From: Acidovorax delafieldii 2AN
Lineage (GTDB): Bacteria; Pseudomonadota; Gammaproteobacteria; Burkholderiales; Burkholderiaceae_C
Length of the DNA: 64,000 nt
Direction: 5' to 3'
Assembly (NCBI RefSeq): GCF_000175235.1
Contig: NZ_ACQT01000003.1
Span: 1-64,000 of the forward strand
A model generated the notes under the pieces. It searched no databases and was not told the DNA's origin. It saw nothing but the letters and a program-made list of their open reading frames with translations. The translations under genes were made by a program, and so were the position numbers. This document shows positions 41,709-50,679 of this stretch, piece by piece (within the stretch, counting starts at the first letter, position 1; every line of letters starts with the position of its first letter).

Positions 41709-41910
41709 GGTGGAGGTCGGTCGCGCGAGGGGGATGCGTCATTGTCCCCGCTCGGGGGACATGGCGGCCTCTGTGCGGGTATCCGGCAATTACTTTTTGC
41801 TTCGCTCAGATCGTGAATGAGCGAATGCGTCTTGAAGCCAGCCAGCTTCACGGGACGATGACTCCATCCCTGTGCGGCCCGGCCGCCAGCCATTCCGAAG
41901 GAGCCAATGG

Positions 41911-42435
41911 ATGACGATCAAACTCCATACCATGACGGCGGCGCTGGCCGTGCGCGATGCCTGCCAGCGGCAGGTTGATAAAAGCCGCTCCATCGACCAC
42001 CTCAACATCGACACCATCGTGAGGCACGCCCTGAGCGATGCGGCGACCTGCATGCCGTGTCCGGATGAAGTGTTCGACGGCATGGCGAGTGCGATCCAGG
42101 CACAAAGCCATTGCACTGCAACCCAGGCATTCGAGCAGGTGTTGCAACTGGTGAATCCCTCGGTGCCGCTGCACTACTCACGGTGGCGGCATGGCGGCTG
42201 GTACGTGAGCGGCATTCGCTATCCCAGCGGCGCCTGCGGTTGCGTCAGCAGCAATTACCCCGACAGGAAATGGCGCATCGTGTGTGACGACCGCAGGCAG
42301 GCGTTGAACGACCCCGGCGACGTGACCTTTGGCTCACGCGAGGCGGCGGCGCGGGCGGAACAGGTGCTGGTGCTGCAAACCTGGGAAGCATTGGTTCGGG
42401 CGACCACCGAAAGGGGAGTGGGCGCGGCCTCTTGA
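41911..42435 (+). CDS. Hypothetical protein upstream of the PRTRC cassette
   Basis: A 174-residue soluble protein; the ATG at 41911 follows GAAGGAGCC. The C-terminal half contains SRWRHGGWYVSGIRYPSGACGCVSSNYPDRKWRIVCDDRR (fragments RHGGWYVSGIRYPSG and RKWRIVCDDRR), a beta-rich, Cys-containing segment seen in small ICE proteins annotated as hypothetical. It precedes parB by 58 nt and probably shares its transcript. Function unknown. Confidence 0.65.
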   Translation: MTIKLHTMTAALAVRDACQRQVDKSRSIDHLNIDTIVRHALSDAATCMPCPDEVFDGMASAIQAQSHCTATQAFEQVLQLVNPSVPLHYSRWRHGGWYVSGIRYPSGACGCVSSNYPDRKWRIVCDDRRQALNDPGDVTFGSREAAARAEQVLVLQTWEALVRATTERGVGAAS

Positions 42436-42493
42436 AGGTGGCCCGAGCGGCGAGAGCATGACTGCATCTCATCCGATGCAGCCAGGAGGCACC

Positions 42494-44281
42494 ATGACCC
42501 ATCCGAATCAACCCACTCTGCCAATCCGCAAGATCGTGCAGGGCAAGAACCCCCGCGAATACTTCGATCCCGCCGAGATGGCCGAACTGGAGGAGGGCAT
42601 CCGCGCCGTCGGCGTGCTCGAACCGATCGTCGTGCGGCCCGTCCCCGGCACCGACCTCTACGAAATCATCGCCGGTGAACGCCGCTGGCGCGCCGCCAAG
42701 AACGTCTTCGGAGACGACTACGACATGCCCGTGGTCATCAAGGACGCCAGCGATGAAACCGCCGAGGCCATGTCGGTGATCGAGAACTACCACCGCGCCG
42801 CCATGTCGCCCGCCGAGGAGGCACACGCTGCCCAGCGCCAATTGCTGCGCCAGCGTGGCGACAAGGAGGAAGCCGCCCGCCTCATGGGCTGGTCGCCCGA
42901 AGTGCTGGAGCGGCGGCTGGCGCTGCTGGCCTGCACACCTGCCGTGCTCAAGGCGCTCACCACCCGCACTATCCAGCTCGGGCATGCCGAACTGCTCTCG
43001 GGCATTCCCCCAGACAAGCAGGACAGCGTGCTCGCGGGCGTGCTGACGCAGAAGGTGCCGGTGGCCGTGCTCAAGGCACAACTGGGCCGCTATGCGCGGC
43101 GGCTGGCCGATGCGATCTTCGACACTGCGCAGTGCGGCGGCTGTCCACACAACTCGGCGCGGCAGTCGGGCCTGTTCGCGGAATCCCTGGGCGAGGGCTA
43201 CTGCCAACACCCGAGCCACTTCGAGGAACTGACCCTTCAGGCCGTCGAAGCCCGCGCCGATGCACTGCGCGACGAATACCCGGTCATCCGCATCGTCAAG
43301 ATCAGCGACGGCTTTACGCCGCTGCCCGTGAGCGCCGCTGGCGACTTGGGCGTCGGCGCGCCGCAGTACACATCCTGCCAGGGTTGCCAGTCCTTTGGCT
43401 GCGCGGTGTCCGCAATGCCGGGCAGCTACGGCGACGTTACGCGCTCGCTGTGCTTCGACGCCGCCTGCAACAGCCAGAAGGTTGCCTTGTGGCGCAAGGC
43501 GCAGCGGGATGCCCAGGCGGCGCTGGATGATAAACCAGGAAAGGGCACCGCGAAGGCGGGTGCAGCCAAGCACTCGGGCAAGAAGTCCAAGCCCGTTGTG
43601 CCAACGAACCAGACGCCGCAGCGCGTCGTCAGCCACCGCGTCATGGAATGGCGCAATTGGCTGGCCAAGGCCTTGATGGCGCAGCCGCAGTACAGCCAGC
43701 GGGTGCTGATCGCGCTGGCGTTGGCCGGTCGCGGGGCCGATCTGCGGGAGGCGCCATTCCGCAACGCCTTCGAGCGGCTCACAGGTCAGGTCAAGGGCTC
43801 AGGGTTCGGCATCCGGGGAGGTCTGCAACGGGCCGCCGCCGCGCCCGACGCCCAACTGGAGCGGCTGCTGCAAGCCGTTACCGCCTCGGCGGCCTTTGGC
43901 GTCAACGTGACCGACCTCGAATTGCTGCTGAACTATGTCCAGGTGGATGAAGGGCGGTATTTTCAGTGGAACAAGGAGTTCCTCGATCTGTTCACGATGA
44001 GCGAACTGGAAAGCCTTGCCGCAGAGGTCGGGCTCAAGAAGGCGATGGGTTCGGGCTTCAAGGCGGCACGTTCCGGCAAGAAGCCCGATTTCATCGCGGC
44101 GCTGCTCAAGGTGCCGGGCTTCGCCTACCAGGGCACGGTGCCTGCGGTGATGTGCTATCCGCGCCAGCCGATCCTGGCCAAAGGTGAGCGGGACGGGCAG
44201 GGCGGCGAGGCCGATGGAGCGGATGAGGCAGAGAGCACCGAGGTCATATTGGAACCGCAGGCCGAGCCCGCGCTGGCCTGA
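42494..44281 (+). CDS. PRTRC system ParB-family protein
   Basis: A 595-residue ParB-like protein, first gene of the cassette; the ATG has AGGAGG 5 nt upstream. The N-terminal ParB/Srx domain holds NPREYFDPAEMAELEEGI (fragment), LEPIVVRPV and the IAGERRWRAA motif (about residue 58). HTH region EEAARLMGWSPEVLERRLAL follows. The central part has several CxxC pairs (CGGCPHN, CQGCQSFGC), probably zinc sites. A C-terminal PRTRC-specific domain follows from about 370. In PRTRC, ParB is the hallmark gene of a plasmid/ICE cassette of unknown function, likely maintenance. Confidence 0.9.
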   Translation: MTHPNQPTLPIRKIVQGKNPREYFDPAEMAELEEGIRAVGVLEPIVVRPVPGTDLYEIIAGERRWRAAKNVFGDDYDMPVVIKDASDETAEAMSVIENYHRAAMSPAEEAHAAQRQLLRQRGDKEEAARLMGWSPEVLERRLALLACTPAVLKALTTRTIQLGHAELLSGIPPDKQDSVLAGVLTQKVPVAVLKAQLGRYARRLADAIFDTAQCGGCPHNSARQSGLFAESLGEGYCQHPSHFEELTLQAVEARADALRDEYPVIRIVKISDGFTPLPVSAAGDLGVGAPQYTSCQGCQSFGCAVSAMPGSYGDVTRSLCFDAACNSQKVALWRKAQRDAQAALDDKPGKGTAKAGAAKHSGKKSKPVVPTNQTPQRVVSHRVMEWRNWLAKALMAQPQYSQRVLIALALAGRGADLREAPFRNAFERLTGQVKGSGFGIRGGLQRAAAAPDAQLERLLQAVTASAAFGVNVTDLELLLNYVQVDEGRYFQWNKEFLDLFTMSELESLAAEVGLKKAMGSGFKAARSGKKPDFIAALLKVPGFAYQGTVPAVMCYPRQPILAKGERDGQGGEADGADEAESTEVILEPQAEPALA

Positions 44282-44379
44282 TGCGGCAACCAGCCCCTGG
44301 ACACAGGAGAGCCGGGTTCTAGCATGGTCTGGACGGCCCCGCATGGGGCCACGTCCCCCATTCCACCAAGGAGCATGAG

Positions 44380-44859
44380 ATGACGATGTTCGAGGAACTG
44401 TTCGCGCTGGCTTGCAGCGCTACGCTCACGATGACGGTGAGCGCCGACGAGAAATCCGGCCGTTTGACGGTCAATGTGATTCCCAAGCCTCGGCAGGACG
44501 CGGGCGAGGCCGCGCTGACGCAGCCCTTGAGCCTCACGGCTACACCACAGGAGTTCGATGCGGGTTTCATCGAAGCCCTACGCGGCTACCGCGAGGTACG
44601 CCAGAGCCTTGCCCAGCAGGTCGAGGCCACCAAGGAAGTGATCGAGGCCGCAAAGGCAGCGTCGGTCAAGAAGGCCAGCGACGCCACCGTGAAGGTGGGA
44701 GCATCAAAAACCATAGCGGCCAAGCCTGCGCCAGCCACAACCGCCTCAGTTTCAGGCGATGCGGCGGATGAAGAAGAAGACGCTGCCGCGCAGACCGCAA
44801 CGGCTGAAGCGGCCACAGCCTCCGCCGCTGGCGGCGAATCCTTCGACCTATTCGGGTGA
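44380..44859 (+). CDS. PRTRC system protein E
   Basis: A 159-residue protein beginning MTMFEELFALA with AAGGAG 6 nt before the ATG at 44380. The N-terminal half (LTMTVSADEKSGRLTVNVIP, given partly; PLSLTATPQEFDAGF) matches PRTRC E in motif and location after parB. The C-terminal half is Ala/Lys/Glu-rich and likely disordered, ending ESFDLFG. Function unknown. Confidence 0.85.
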   Translation: MTMFEELFALACSATLTMTVSADEKSGRLTVNVIPKPRQDAGEAALTQPLSLTATPQEFDAGFIEALRGYREVRQSLAQQVEATKEVIEAAKAASVKKASDATVKVGASKTIAAKPAPATTASVSGDAADEEEDAAAQTATAEAATASAAGGESFDLFG

Positions 44860-44955
44860 GTGAGCTGGGCACCCTTGATGCGGCCACCTGCGGCGAGAGA
44901 CTGAACGCATGGCAACCACGGCGGTTGCCGCGTTCATCCTCCAAGGAGCCCATCC

Positions 44956-45390
44956 ATGTCGATTGCAGTCACCCCCATTGTCCGCACCTTCACCTACAAC
45001 GGCATCCTACTACCCGATGTACCCGGCCTCTCGCCGCGTGAGGTGCGCGACCTCTACAGCGCCCAATACCCCGAACTGGTCAGCGCCGAGGTCGAGGCTG
45101 GCGAAGTGGCCAACGGACGGCAGGATTTCACCTTCCGCAAGGCCGTTGGCACCAAAGGGGCGGGCCAGTCCGAGCCACTTGGCCCTCGCCTTGCGGCGCT
45201 GCTGGCCAGCGTGCAGCCCGGCCCGGCCAGCGCGACGGCCAAACTCTCCCGCGCCTTGTCGCAGCGGGCCGTGGTGAATCGCTCCGCAGCATGGAGCCGG
45301 TTTGCCCACAGGACGTTGGAGCAGCATCGCAGCGGTGCCGCCGTCCCGCGTGCGAGCGTCACCAGCGACATGCTCGCCCCGCTGCCGTGA
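44956..45390 (+). CDS. PRTRC system protein C with C-terminal extension (ubiquitin-like fold proposed)
   Basis: A 144-residue product. The first 70 residues (RTFTYNGILLPDVPGLSP, then VRDLYSAQYPELVSAEVE, RQDFTFRKAVGTKG) match PRTRC C, which has been proposed to have a beta-grasp, ubiquitin-like fold. Typical PRTRC C ends near here, at about residue 70; this one continues with 75 basic, Ala/Ser-rich residues ending DMLAPLP. The extension may be a real fusion or a read-on. It ends 12 nt before the F gene start. Together with the E1-like ThiF and JAB-like A protein, a conjugation cycle is conceivable. Confidence 0.8.
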   Translation: MSIAVTPIVRTFTYNGILLPDVPGLSPREVRDLYSAQYPELVSAEVEAGEVANGRQDFTFRKAVGTKGAGQSEPLGPRLAALLASVQPGPASATAKLSRALSQRAVVNRSAAWSRFAHRTLEQHRSGAAVPRASVTSDMLAPLP

Positions 45391-45401
45391 GGGCCACGGC
45401 C

Positions 45402-46454
45402 ATGTCTGTAACTCCCATGCTGCCGCTACCCAGCCTGCAACCCGGGATTCCGCTGTCGGTCGCATCGACAACCCAGGCCAGCGCGAATGCGGCGCTGTGC
45501 CGCTTCCTGATCGACGCAGGCGCGGTGCGCGAGGACGACCTGCCGGACGGCGAGGCCGACCCGCTCAAGGCCTGCCAGCACGCCATTGGCACCTGGATCA
45601 AGCGCCAGATCGGCCCGCTGCACTGCCTGGAACCACGTTTCGCCATCAACGTCCTCGACGAGCATGGCCACCATCCGGGTACGCGGGACGGTCGGCAGGC
45701 CCCCTATGCCCAGCTCGACGTGTACTGGTGCGAATACCGCGAGGCCGAATGGCCGGTGGGGCGCAGCCTGGAGGCGTTGAACGAAGCCATGCCCCACCTG
45801 GGGGCCACGGTGCTGCAGGTGCTGCGCCAGCAGGGCCGCTATGTCTACCCGCTGTTCACGCCGGACATCGCCGACGACGTGGCCTCCTATGTGTACTGGC
45901 AGGGCGAAATGGATGAGGAAGCGGCGCTGGACATGATGTGCGAGGACAACAGCGACGACGCCGACCGCGAGGCCATGCGCGAGGAAATGGTCACACGCGA
46001 CATGCTCAACGCCGCCTATCCCGAATGGGCACGCCGCTGGCTGCTGCAGCCCGACAAGAGCGGGAGACGGCGCAAGCATCCCCCGGCATGGCGACCCTGC
46101 AATCTGCGCCGGGCGACCAAGACGCTGACCGACCCCCACCATCGCCAGATCGCCGCCGACGCGCTGGCCCTGTCGCGCCTGTCCCTCACCGACGACTTCC
46201 ACCCCGACATCGAAGGCGAGTACATCGGCTTTGGCGCGGTGCTGTCCTGGGAGGAGGGCGACGTCACCACGCGCATCTACGACGACCTGCTCAATCTGGC
46301 CCACCAGTCCGAATACTGCGACCGCATGGGCGAGGTGCTGATTCCGCTGGACGACCCTGGCGCGCTGCAAGCATGGTTCCTGCGCATGGGCCAGCGCTTC
46401 GAGGCCATCGCGCTGATCGACCGCTTGATCCACGCCCTGTGCGACGGACACTGA
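45402..46454 (+). CDS. PRTRC system protein F
   Basis: A 350-residue protein starting at 45402 with GAGGG upstream. Family motifs: FLIDAGAVREDDLPDGEADPL (fragment), LEPRFAINVLDEHGHHPGTRDGRQAPYAQLDVYWCEYR (fragment RFAINVLDE; QLDVYWCEYREAEWPVG) and DDFHPDIEGEYIGFGAVLSWEEGD. Central residues 165-230 are acidic. Soluble; function unknown, but a constant member of PRTRC cassettes. Confidence 0.85.
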   Translation: MSVTPMLPLPSLQPGIPLSVASTTQASANAALCRFLIDAGAVREDDLPDGEADPLKACQHAIGTWIKRQIGPLHCLEPRFAINVLDEHGHHPGTRDGRQAPYAQLDVYWCEYREAEWPVGRSLEALNEAMPHLGATVLQVLRQQGRYVYPLFTPDIADDVASYVYWQGEMDEEAALDMMCEDNSDDADREAMREEMVTRDMLNAAYPEWARRWLLQPDKSGRRRKHPPAWRPCNLRRATKTLTDPHHRQIAADALALSRLSLTDDFHPDIEGEYIGFGAVLSWEEGDVTTRIYDDLLNLAHQSEYCDRMGEVLIPLDDPGALQAWFLRMGQRFEAIALIDRLIHALCDGH

Positions 46455-46480
46455 CTCTATATAGATAGGAGGTGTTCCCC

Positions 46481-47221
46481 ATGAACGAAGCGGAGTTTTC
46501 CATCCAGACGCCCACGGACAACGTGCTGGAACTGGATCAGGCAGTGCTGCTGTACCACGGGCGCTCGGGCAGCGCGCTGGCCACGGTGCATGAGGTCATC
46601 ACCGTGGACGGCGCCCCAGTGATTGGCGCGGGCCGGGCCATGACCGCCCAGGCGGCGCGGGAACTGGCCGGGCCCTTGCTCCAGCGCGCGGCCCACGGCG
46701 GTTTCCTTCCCGAGACGGTGCTGTACCTCCAGGGTGATCTGCTGGTGTGGTGGGTGCCACCGGCACGCAGGCATCTGACTTTTCGGGTCGGCAATGAGCA
46801 GGCCGAGGCATTTGGCGGGCGCGAGCGCGGCGAGACGGTGCCGCAGCCGGGGCTGGTCTTCGCCGCAGCGAGCAACACATGGCGAGTGTGGGCCGTCAAG
46901 GGCCAGAGCCGCCCGACGCCGCAGACGCCGCTGTTCCAGGCCCCGTACTTCAACGTCGACGGCCAGGGCTGCATCTGCCAGGGCAATGTGCCGGTGCCCA
47001 ACGGCACGACCGTGGAGAAGATCAGCGCCTGGAACGACGCCTTTCTGCGCTCCTACTTCACGCACCCCAACGTGGCGGGCAAGCTGCTGCGCTACCGGGG
47101 CGGGGCCTACGCTTTCTGGTGCGACATGCTCGACGGGCGCTTCACACGCTTCCCCGAGCGGGTGCTGGTCGATGCCAAGACGACGCTGGGCCAACTGCTG
47201 GGCGAGCCGGGAGCCAAATGA
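46481..47221 (+). CDS. PRTRC system protein B (E2-like fold proposed)
   Basis: A 246-residue protein. The ATG at 46481 has TAGGAGGTG upstream. The sequence VLLYHGRSGSALATVHEV, YLQGDLLVWWVPPARR and CICQGNVPVPNGTTVEKISAWN (fragments) fits PRTRC B. The GCICQGNVPVP segment carries a cysteine in a context like the active-site loop of E2 ubiquitin-conjugating-like proteins, which has been proposed for this family. Its end overlaps the start of protein A by 4 nt. Confidence 0.83.
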   Translation: MNEAEFSIQTPTDNVLELDQAVLLYHGRSGSALATVHEVITVDGAPVIGAGRAMTAQAARELAGPLLQRAAHGGFLPETVLYLQGDLLVWWVPPARRHLTFRVGNEQAEAFGGRERGETVPQPGLVFAAASNTWRVWAVKGQSRPTPQTPLFQAPYFNVDGQGCICQGNVPVPNGTTVEKISAWNDAFLRSYFTHPNVAGKLLRYRGGAYAFWCDMLDGRFTRFPERVLVDAKTTLGQLLGEPGAK

Positions 47222-47946
47222 TGGGTACGATGGACTCGAGGGACCAAGCCCTGCTCGCCGCTTGTCCAGTGATCGCCGCGCCGCGCTTCGGCGCGCTGCC
47301 GGACATGGGCAACGGCCAGCGCGTCATCGTCGCCCGCAACGGCTGGTTCGTGCAGACCCGGCTCGACTGGCTCGATTGCATCGTGGCCCTGGGCCACGGC
47401 CAGCCGCTGATGCATCTACCTTATGGCGAAGTCGCGGAGCACCTGCGGTTCAGCTTCGGCGTGCTGCCCATTCGCCTGATTGAGGCGTTCGTGGCGGCGG
47501 GCCGGGAGCGTTTGCCCAATGAAGCCGCCGGGGTGCTGATCTATTCGCGCCGCACCGGGCAGTTGCGGCTGGCGATGTGCGAGCCCGAGCAGACCTCGCC
47601 CGTCCACATCCGCTACCGGCGTCCTGCGATGGCCAAGGGCGAGACGGTAGCGGTTGACTTGCACACGCATGGCCGGGCACCAGCCTTCTGGTCGAGCGAG
47701 GACGACCGGGATGACCAGGGCATCAAGGTGGCGGGGGTGTTCGGCCTGCTCGACCGGCCACGGCCCTCGGCATGTTTCCGGCTGGTGATCAATGGCCTGT
47801 ACCAGCCGCTCGACAGGCATCCATGGCAACAACTCCACGGAAGGGCGCAAGGCGAGTGGCCGGAGCAGGGCGCTCCAGCACAGCGCGGCGAAGGCTGGAT
47901 GCGTCGCGTGCTGTGGCGCTGGCGGGATCGCTATCTGCCGGGTTGA
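47218..47946 (+). CDS. PRTRC system protein A (JAB/MPN-like peptidase)
   Basis: A 242-residue protein overlapping protein B by 4 nt (ATGA). The JAMM-type metal site is seen as E (NEAAGVLIY), DLHTHGRAPAFWSSEDDRDDQG (H-x-H, then S and D; key pieces DLHTHG and FWSSEDDRDD). JAB peptidases remove ubiquitin-like tags; in PRTRC the partner could be protein C. The C-terminal end has MRRVLWRWRDRYLPG. Confidence 0.85.
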   Translation: MMGTMDSRDQALLAACPVIAAPRFGALPDMGNGQRVIVARNGWFVQTRLDWLDCIVALGHGQPLMHLPYGEVAEHLRFSFGVLPIRLIEAFVAAGRERLPNEAAGVLIYSRRTGQLRLAMCEPEQTSPVHIRYRRPAMAKGETVAVDLHTHGRAPAFWSSEDDRDDQGIKVAGVFGLLDRPRPSACFRLVINGLYQPLDRHPWQQLHGRAQGEWPEQGAPAQRGEGWMRRVLWRWRDRYLPG

Positions 47947-47999
47947 AGTCCGACCCGCCCGCGAGAGACTGAGTGCAGGACATTTGATTGGAGGCACTG

Positions 48000-48839
48000 G
48001 TGGAACACCTGATTCATCCGAAGCTGCTGGAGCGCCGCGTGGCGGTGCATCTGATAGGCGTGGGCGGCAACGGCGCGCAGATGGCCGCTTGCCTCGCCCG
48101 CCTGGACATTGCGATGCGCGCCCTTGGCCATCCGCTGGGCCTGCACGTCACGGCATTCGACGCGGACCGCGTCAGCGAGGCCAACGTGGGGCGGCAGCTC
48201 TATAGCGCAGCCGACATCGGCAGGCACAAGGCGCTGGTGACCATCCACCGCCTGAACCAGTTCTATGGGCTGGATTGGGAAGCCTATCCCATGCGCTACG
48301 AGGAATTCGTCTTCGGTCACCGCTACGCAGCCAGCGCCGACCTGCTGGTCAGTTGCGTGGACAGTCGCTCGGCAAGGCAGACGTTGCACCGCCTCGCATG
48401 GCGGGACGTGAACCGCTACGACTACTGGCTCGACCTGGGTAATACCGAGTCCACCGCGCAGGTGGTGCTGGGCGAACCTGGGGGCGGGATGGGGGCAGGA
48501 CGAGGCATGCAAGGCCCAAGATTGCCGTGCGTGACCGAACTATTCCCCGAACTGCTGGATGTGGCCGCGCCAGAGGACAACCAGCCCTCCTGTTCGGTAC
48601 GCATGTCGCTGGCCTCCCAGGGGCTGTTCGTCAACGACGTGGCGGTGCGCTACGCCGCTCAATTGCTCTACGAACTGTTCTCCAAAGGGCGGCTGTCCGC
48701 GCACGGCGTCGTCGTCAATCTGGATTCCAAGCGCAGTGGCCCGATCGAGGTCGATCCACGCACTTGGGCGCGGTTTGGCTTCCGCCACGAGGATGTCGAG
48801 CGTCAGCAGTCGGAATTGGAGACCATTGCCGAGGAGTGA
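48000..48839 (+). CDS. PRTRC system ThiF/E1-like protein
   Basis: A 279-residue ThiF-family protein; I chose GTG at 48000 with TTGGAGG just before. Rossmann fold with LIGVGGNGAQMAACLARLD (about 19-37), the FDADRVSEANVGRQLYS nucleotide/Arg region, and LLVSCVDSRSARQTLH. ThiF/E1 proteins adenylate the C-terminus of a ubiquitin-like partner, here probably protein C. No Cys cluster for zinc (CxxC) is evident, and catalytic Cys candidates remain unclear. It ends the cassette. Confidence 0.88.
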   Translation: MEHLIHPKLLERRVAVHLIGVGGNGAQMAACLARLDIAMRALGHPLGLHVTAFDADRVSEANVGRQLYSAADIGRHKALVTIHRLNQFYGLDWEAYPMRYEEFVFGHRYAASADLLVSCVDSRSARQTLHRLAWRDVNRYDYWLDLGNTESTAQVVLGEPGGGMGAGRGMQGPRLPCVTELFPELLDVAAPEDNQPSCSVRMSLASQGLFVNDVAVRYAAQLLYELFSKGRLSAHGVVVNLDSKRSGPIEVDPRTWARFGFRHEDVERQQSELETIAEE

Positions 48840-48844
48840 GCCCA

Positions 48845-49063
48845 ATGAGCATGAAGCAATGGAATGTGCGCGTGATGCGCAGTGGGAGTGCCACGCACAT
48901 CGGGCAGGTGGCCGAGATCAATGAGACGCTGGCGCGATGTGCCGCGCTGTCCAGGTATGGAGTGTCCGAGGACGAAGCAGAAGAGTTTGCGCAGGGCTGC
49001 GTTGGCCCATGCAGGGCTGCGATCTACCCGGATGAGGAGTTCGACGTGTCGCCTGCGAAGTGA
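48845..49063 (+). CDS. Hypothetical small protein after the PRTRC cassette
   Basis: A 72-residue protein starting at 48845, 5 nt after the ThiF stop, hence probably translated with the cassette. Recognisable pieces are WNVRVMRSGSATHIGQVAEINETLARCAALSRYGVSEDEAEEF (fragments) and CVGPCRAAIYPDEEFDV. Two cysteines lie close together. No family recognised. Confidence 0.6.
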   Translation: MSMKQWNVRVMRSGSATHIGQVAEINETLARCAALSRYGVSEDEAEEFAQGCVGPCRAAIYPDEEFDVSPAK

Positions 49064-49160
49064 TACAGAGGGCCTGCTATAGACTCGGACTTGTGGTCTG
49101 GGTGTGTGACTCGCCCCGCATGATCACGCATCCCAACGCATCTCAATGACAAAGGCTGCC

Positions 49161-49517
49161 ATGGCTCGCAAATCTTCCCAACGCACGGCCCAGGAAATCG
49201 ACGCAGAGATCGCCAGATTGCAGAACGAGCGGGAGCAGCTCCGCGAGGCCGAAAAAGCTGGCGTGGTCGCCCGCATGAAGGAAGCCGTTGCCTACTATGG
49301 CATCACCGCTGCCGACCTGGGGCTGGGAGTCACCACGCGCAAGGCGGGGGCCAAGAAGGCGTCTGAGGCCAAGGCTCCAAAGGCTGGGCGCGTCGCGGGT
49401 CGTATCAAGTACAAGGACGACGCGGGCCACGCATGGTCAGGTTATGGCCCCAAGCCCAAGTGGTTTACCGAGGCGCTGGCCAGCGGCAAGACCGAGGCCG
49501 ATCTGCGCGCTGCCTGA
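49161..49517 (+). CDS. H-NS-family nucleoid protein
   Basis: A 118-residue DNA-binding silencer. The N-terminal coiled coil (RTAQEIDAEIARLQNEREQLREAEK, in part) drives oligomerisation, and the C-terminal DNA-binding motif is YKDDAGHAWSGYGPKPKWF with W-x-G-x-G-x-x-P-x-W. The start at 49161 follows AAAGG; the upstream ATG at 49146 adds five residues. On mobile elements such proteins silence foreign or element genes to reduce cost. It converges with the integrase 4 nt away. Confidence 0.9.
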   Translation: MARKSSQRTAQEIDAEIARLQNEREQLREAEKAGVVARMKEAVAYYGITAADLGLGVTTRKAGAKKASEAKAPKAGRVAGRIKYKDDAGHAWSGYGPKPKWFTEALASGKTEADLRAA

Positions 49518-49521
49518 TGCG

Positions 49522-50679
49522 TCAGGCCGGTGGTTTCGCCTCTGGCCTGTCGGCGGACTGCCTGCTGCCTGCGTTGTGCTTCGGAAATCCCGAGCCGATG
49601 TAAGCCCCAGCCGCTCTCATCCTTGCGTGCCCGGCTCGCTCTGAGACCGCGAGACGCGCCGCACGATCCACGTCGGCGACCACCGAGCCGCCGCCACGCA
49701 CGGGCGATGGAACGCCAGCGACACCTTCGTACAGATCGTTCAGGTTCCCGTGCCGCAACCCGTGACCCGTCACGCCGGTCTGCCGCTTCGTGATGCCGAA
49801 CTTCTCCAGCGCATAGTCCAGCCGTCGCAGGTTGCGCTTGAGGGTCAGCGCTGGATCGCCCATGTGGGCATCGCGGCCCCTGATCAGTGAGCGCGCCAGC
49901 GCCACCGCCGCACGCTGCCTGTCCGTCTCCAGCGGCACCCAGCGCACGCGCCCGCCCTTGCCCTTGACCCACACATACTCATCCGCCTTGCGGCTTTCGA
50001 GGGGCAGGCCGGTCTGCTCGAACGGGACGACGTGCTCGTAGGGCCGGAACATCACCGACTCCTTGCGCCGCAGCGCCAGCGCGTCCATCAACCGCATTGA
50101 AGCCGCGATCCGTGCGTCGAACTGCGCCACCTGGGCAAGCACCGTTTCCACATCGACGCCATGCGCGCTCCAGCTCTTGTCGCGCTGCGCGGATTCGTGG
50201 CGCTCGTATTCCTTCAGGCTCAGGCCGTAGCGTGCCGGCGGCCGCACAAAGCCCGGTTTGCCCAGCCAGGACGCGAGTCCGCGTAGGAAGCTCAGGTAGG
50301 TCTGCACCGTCGCAGGTGTCAGCCTCTCGCGCTGCCAGACCTGCACCATCGCGTGCAGATGCTTCTGCCCGAGGTTGCGTGGGTCGGGCATGGTGTGAAA
50401 GCCTGCCTTGCGTTGGAGGTCGACGAAGAAGCGCCGCAGGAAGCGGGCGCGTTCGGCGCGGGTCTTGTGCGAGACGGTCTTCTCGCGCGCCGTGTGCCGG
50501 GTGTTGAACAGATCGATCAGGGTGTCCAACACGCGCAGCGGATCAGCACGGCCGGGCTGTAGGCGGGCCAGGATTTCCTCGGGTGTCTTGCGCGCCCAGG
50601 CTTGGGGGCGCGGTCGATCCATGCCAGGGATGCGCCCTGGGCTGACGGGATCGGTCGGTCGGGGTGAAGGTGTTGTCAT
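49522..50679 (-). CDS. Tyrosine recombinase / integrase, catalytically intact
   Basis: A 385-residue integrase-domain protein. The catalytic set is complete: Arg in ALALRRKESVM (about residue 206), HGLRH (about 306), GHARMRAAGAYIG with His and the nucleophilic Tyr (about 350). The N-terminal SAM-like domain runs from about 50 to 180. It starts at 50679 with TTGGAGAG upstream and is preceded by a hairpin-rich leader. It could be the element's main integrase or a resolvase-like factor. Its distance from the P4-type integrase (54360) suggests two systems. Confidence 0.85.
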   Translation of the reverse strand: MTTPSPRPTDPVSPGRIPGMDRPRPQAWARKTPEEILARLQPGRADPLRVLDTLIDLFNTRHTAREKTVSHKTRAERARFLRRFFVDLQRKAGFHTMPDPRNLGQKHLHAMVQVWQRERLTPATVQTYLSFLRGLASWLGKPGFVRPPARYGLSLKEYERHESAQRDKSWSAHGVDVETVLAQVAQFDARIAASMRLMDALALRRKESVMFRPYEHVVPFEQTGLPLESRKADEYVWVKGKGGRVRWVPLETDRQRAAVALARSLIRGRDAHMGDPALTLKRNLRRLDYALEKFGITKRQTGVTGHGLRHGNLNDLYEGVAGVPSPVRGGGSVVADVDRAARLAVSERAGHARMRAAGAYIGSGFPKHNAGSRQSADRPEAKPPA

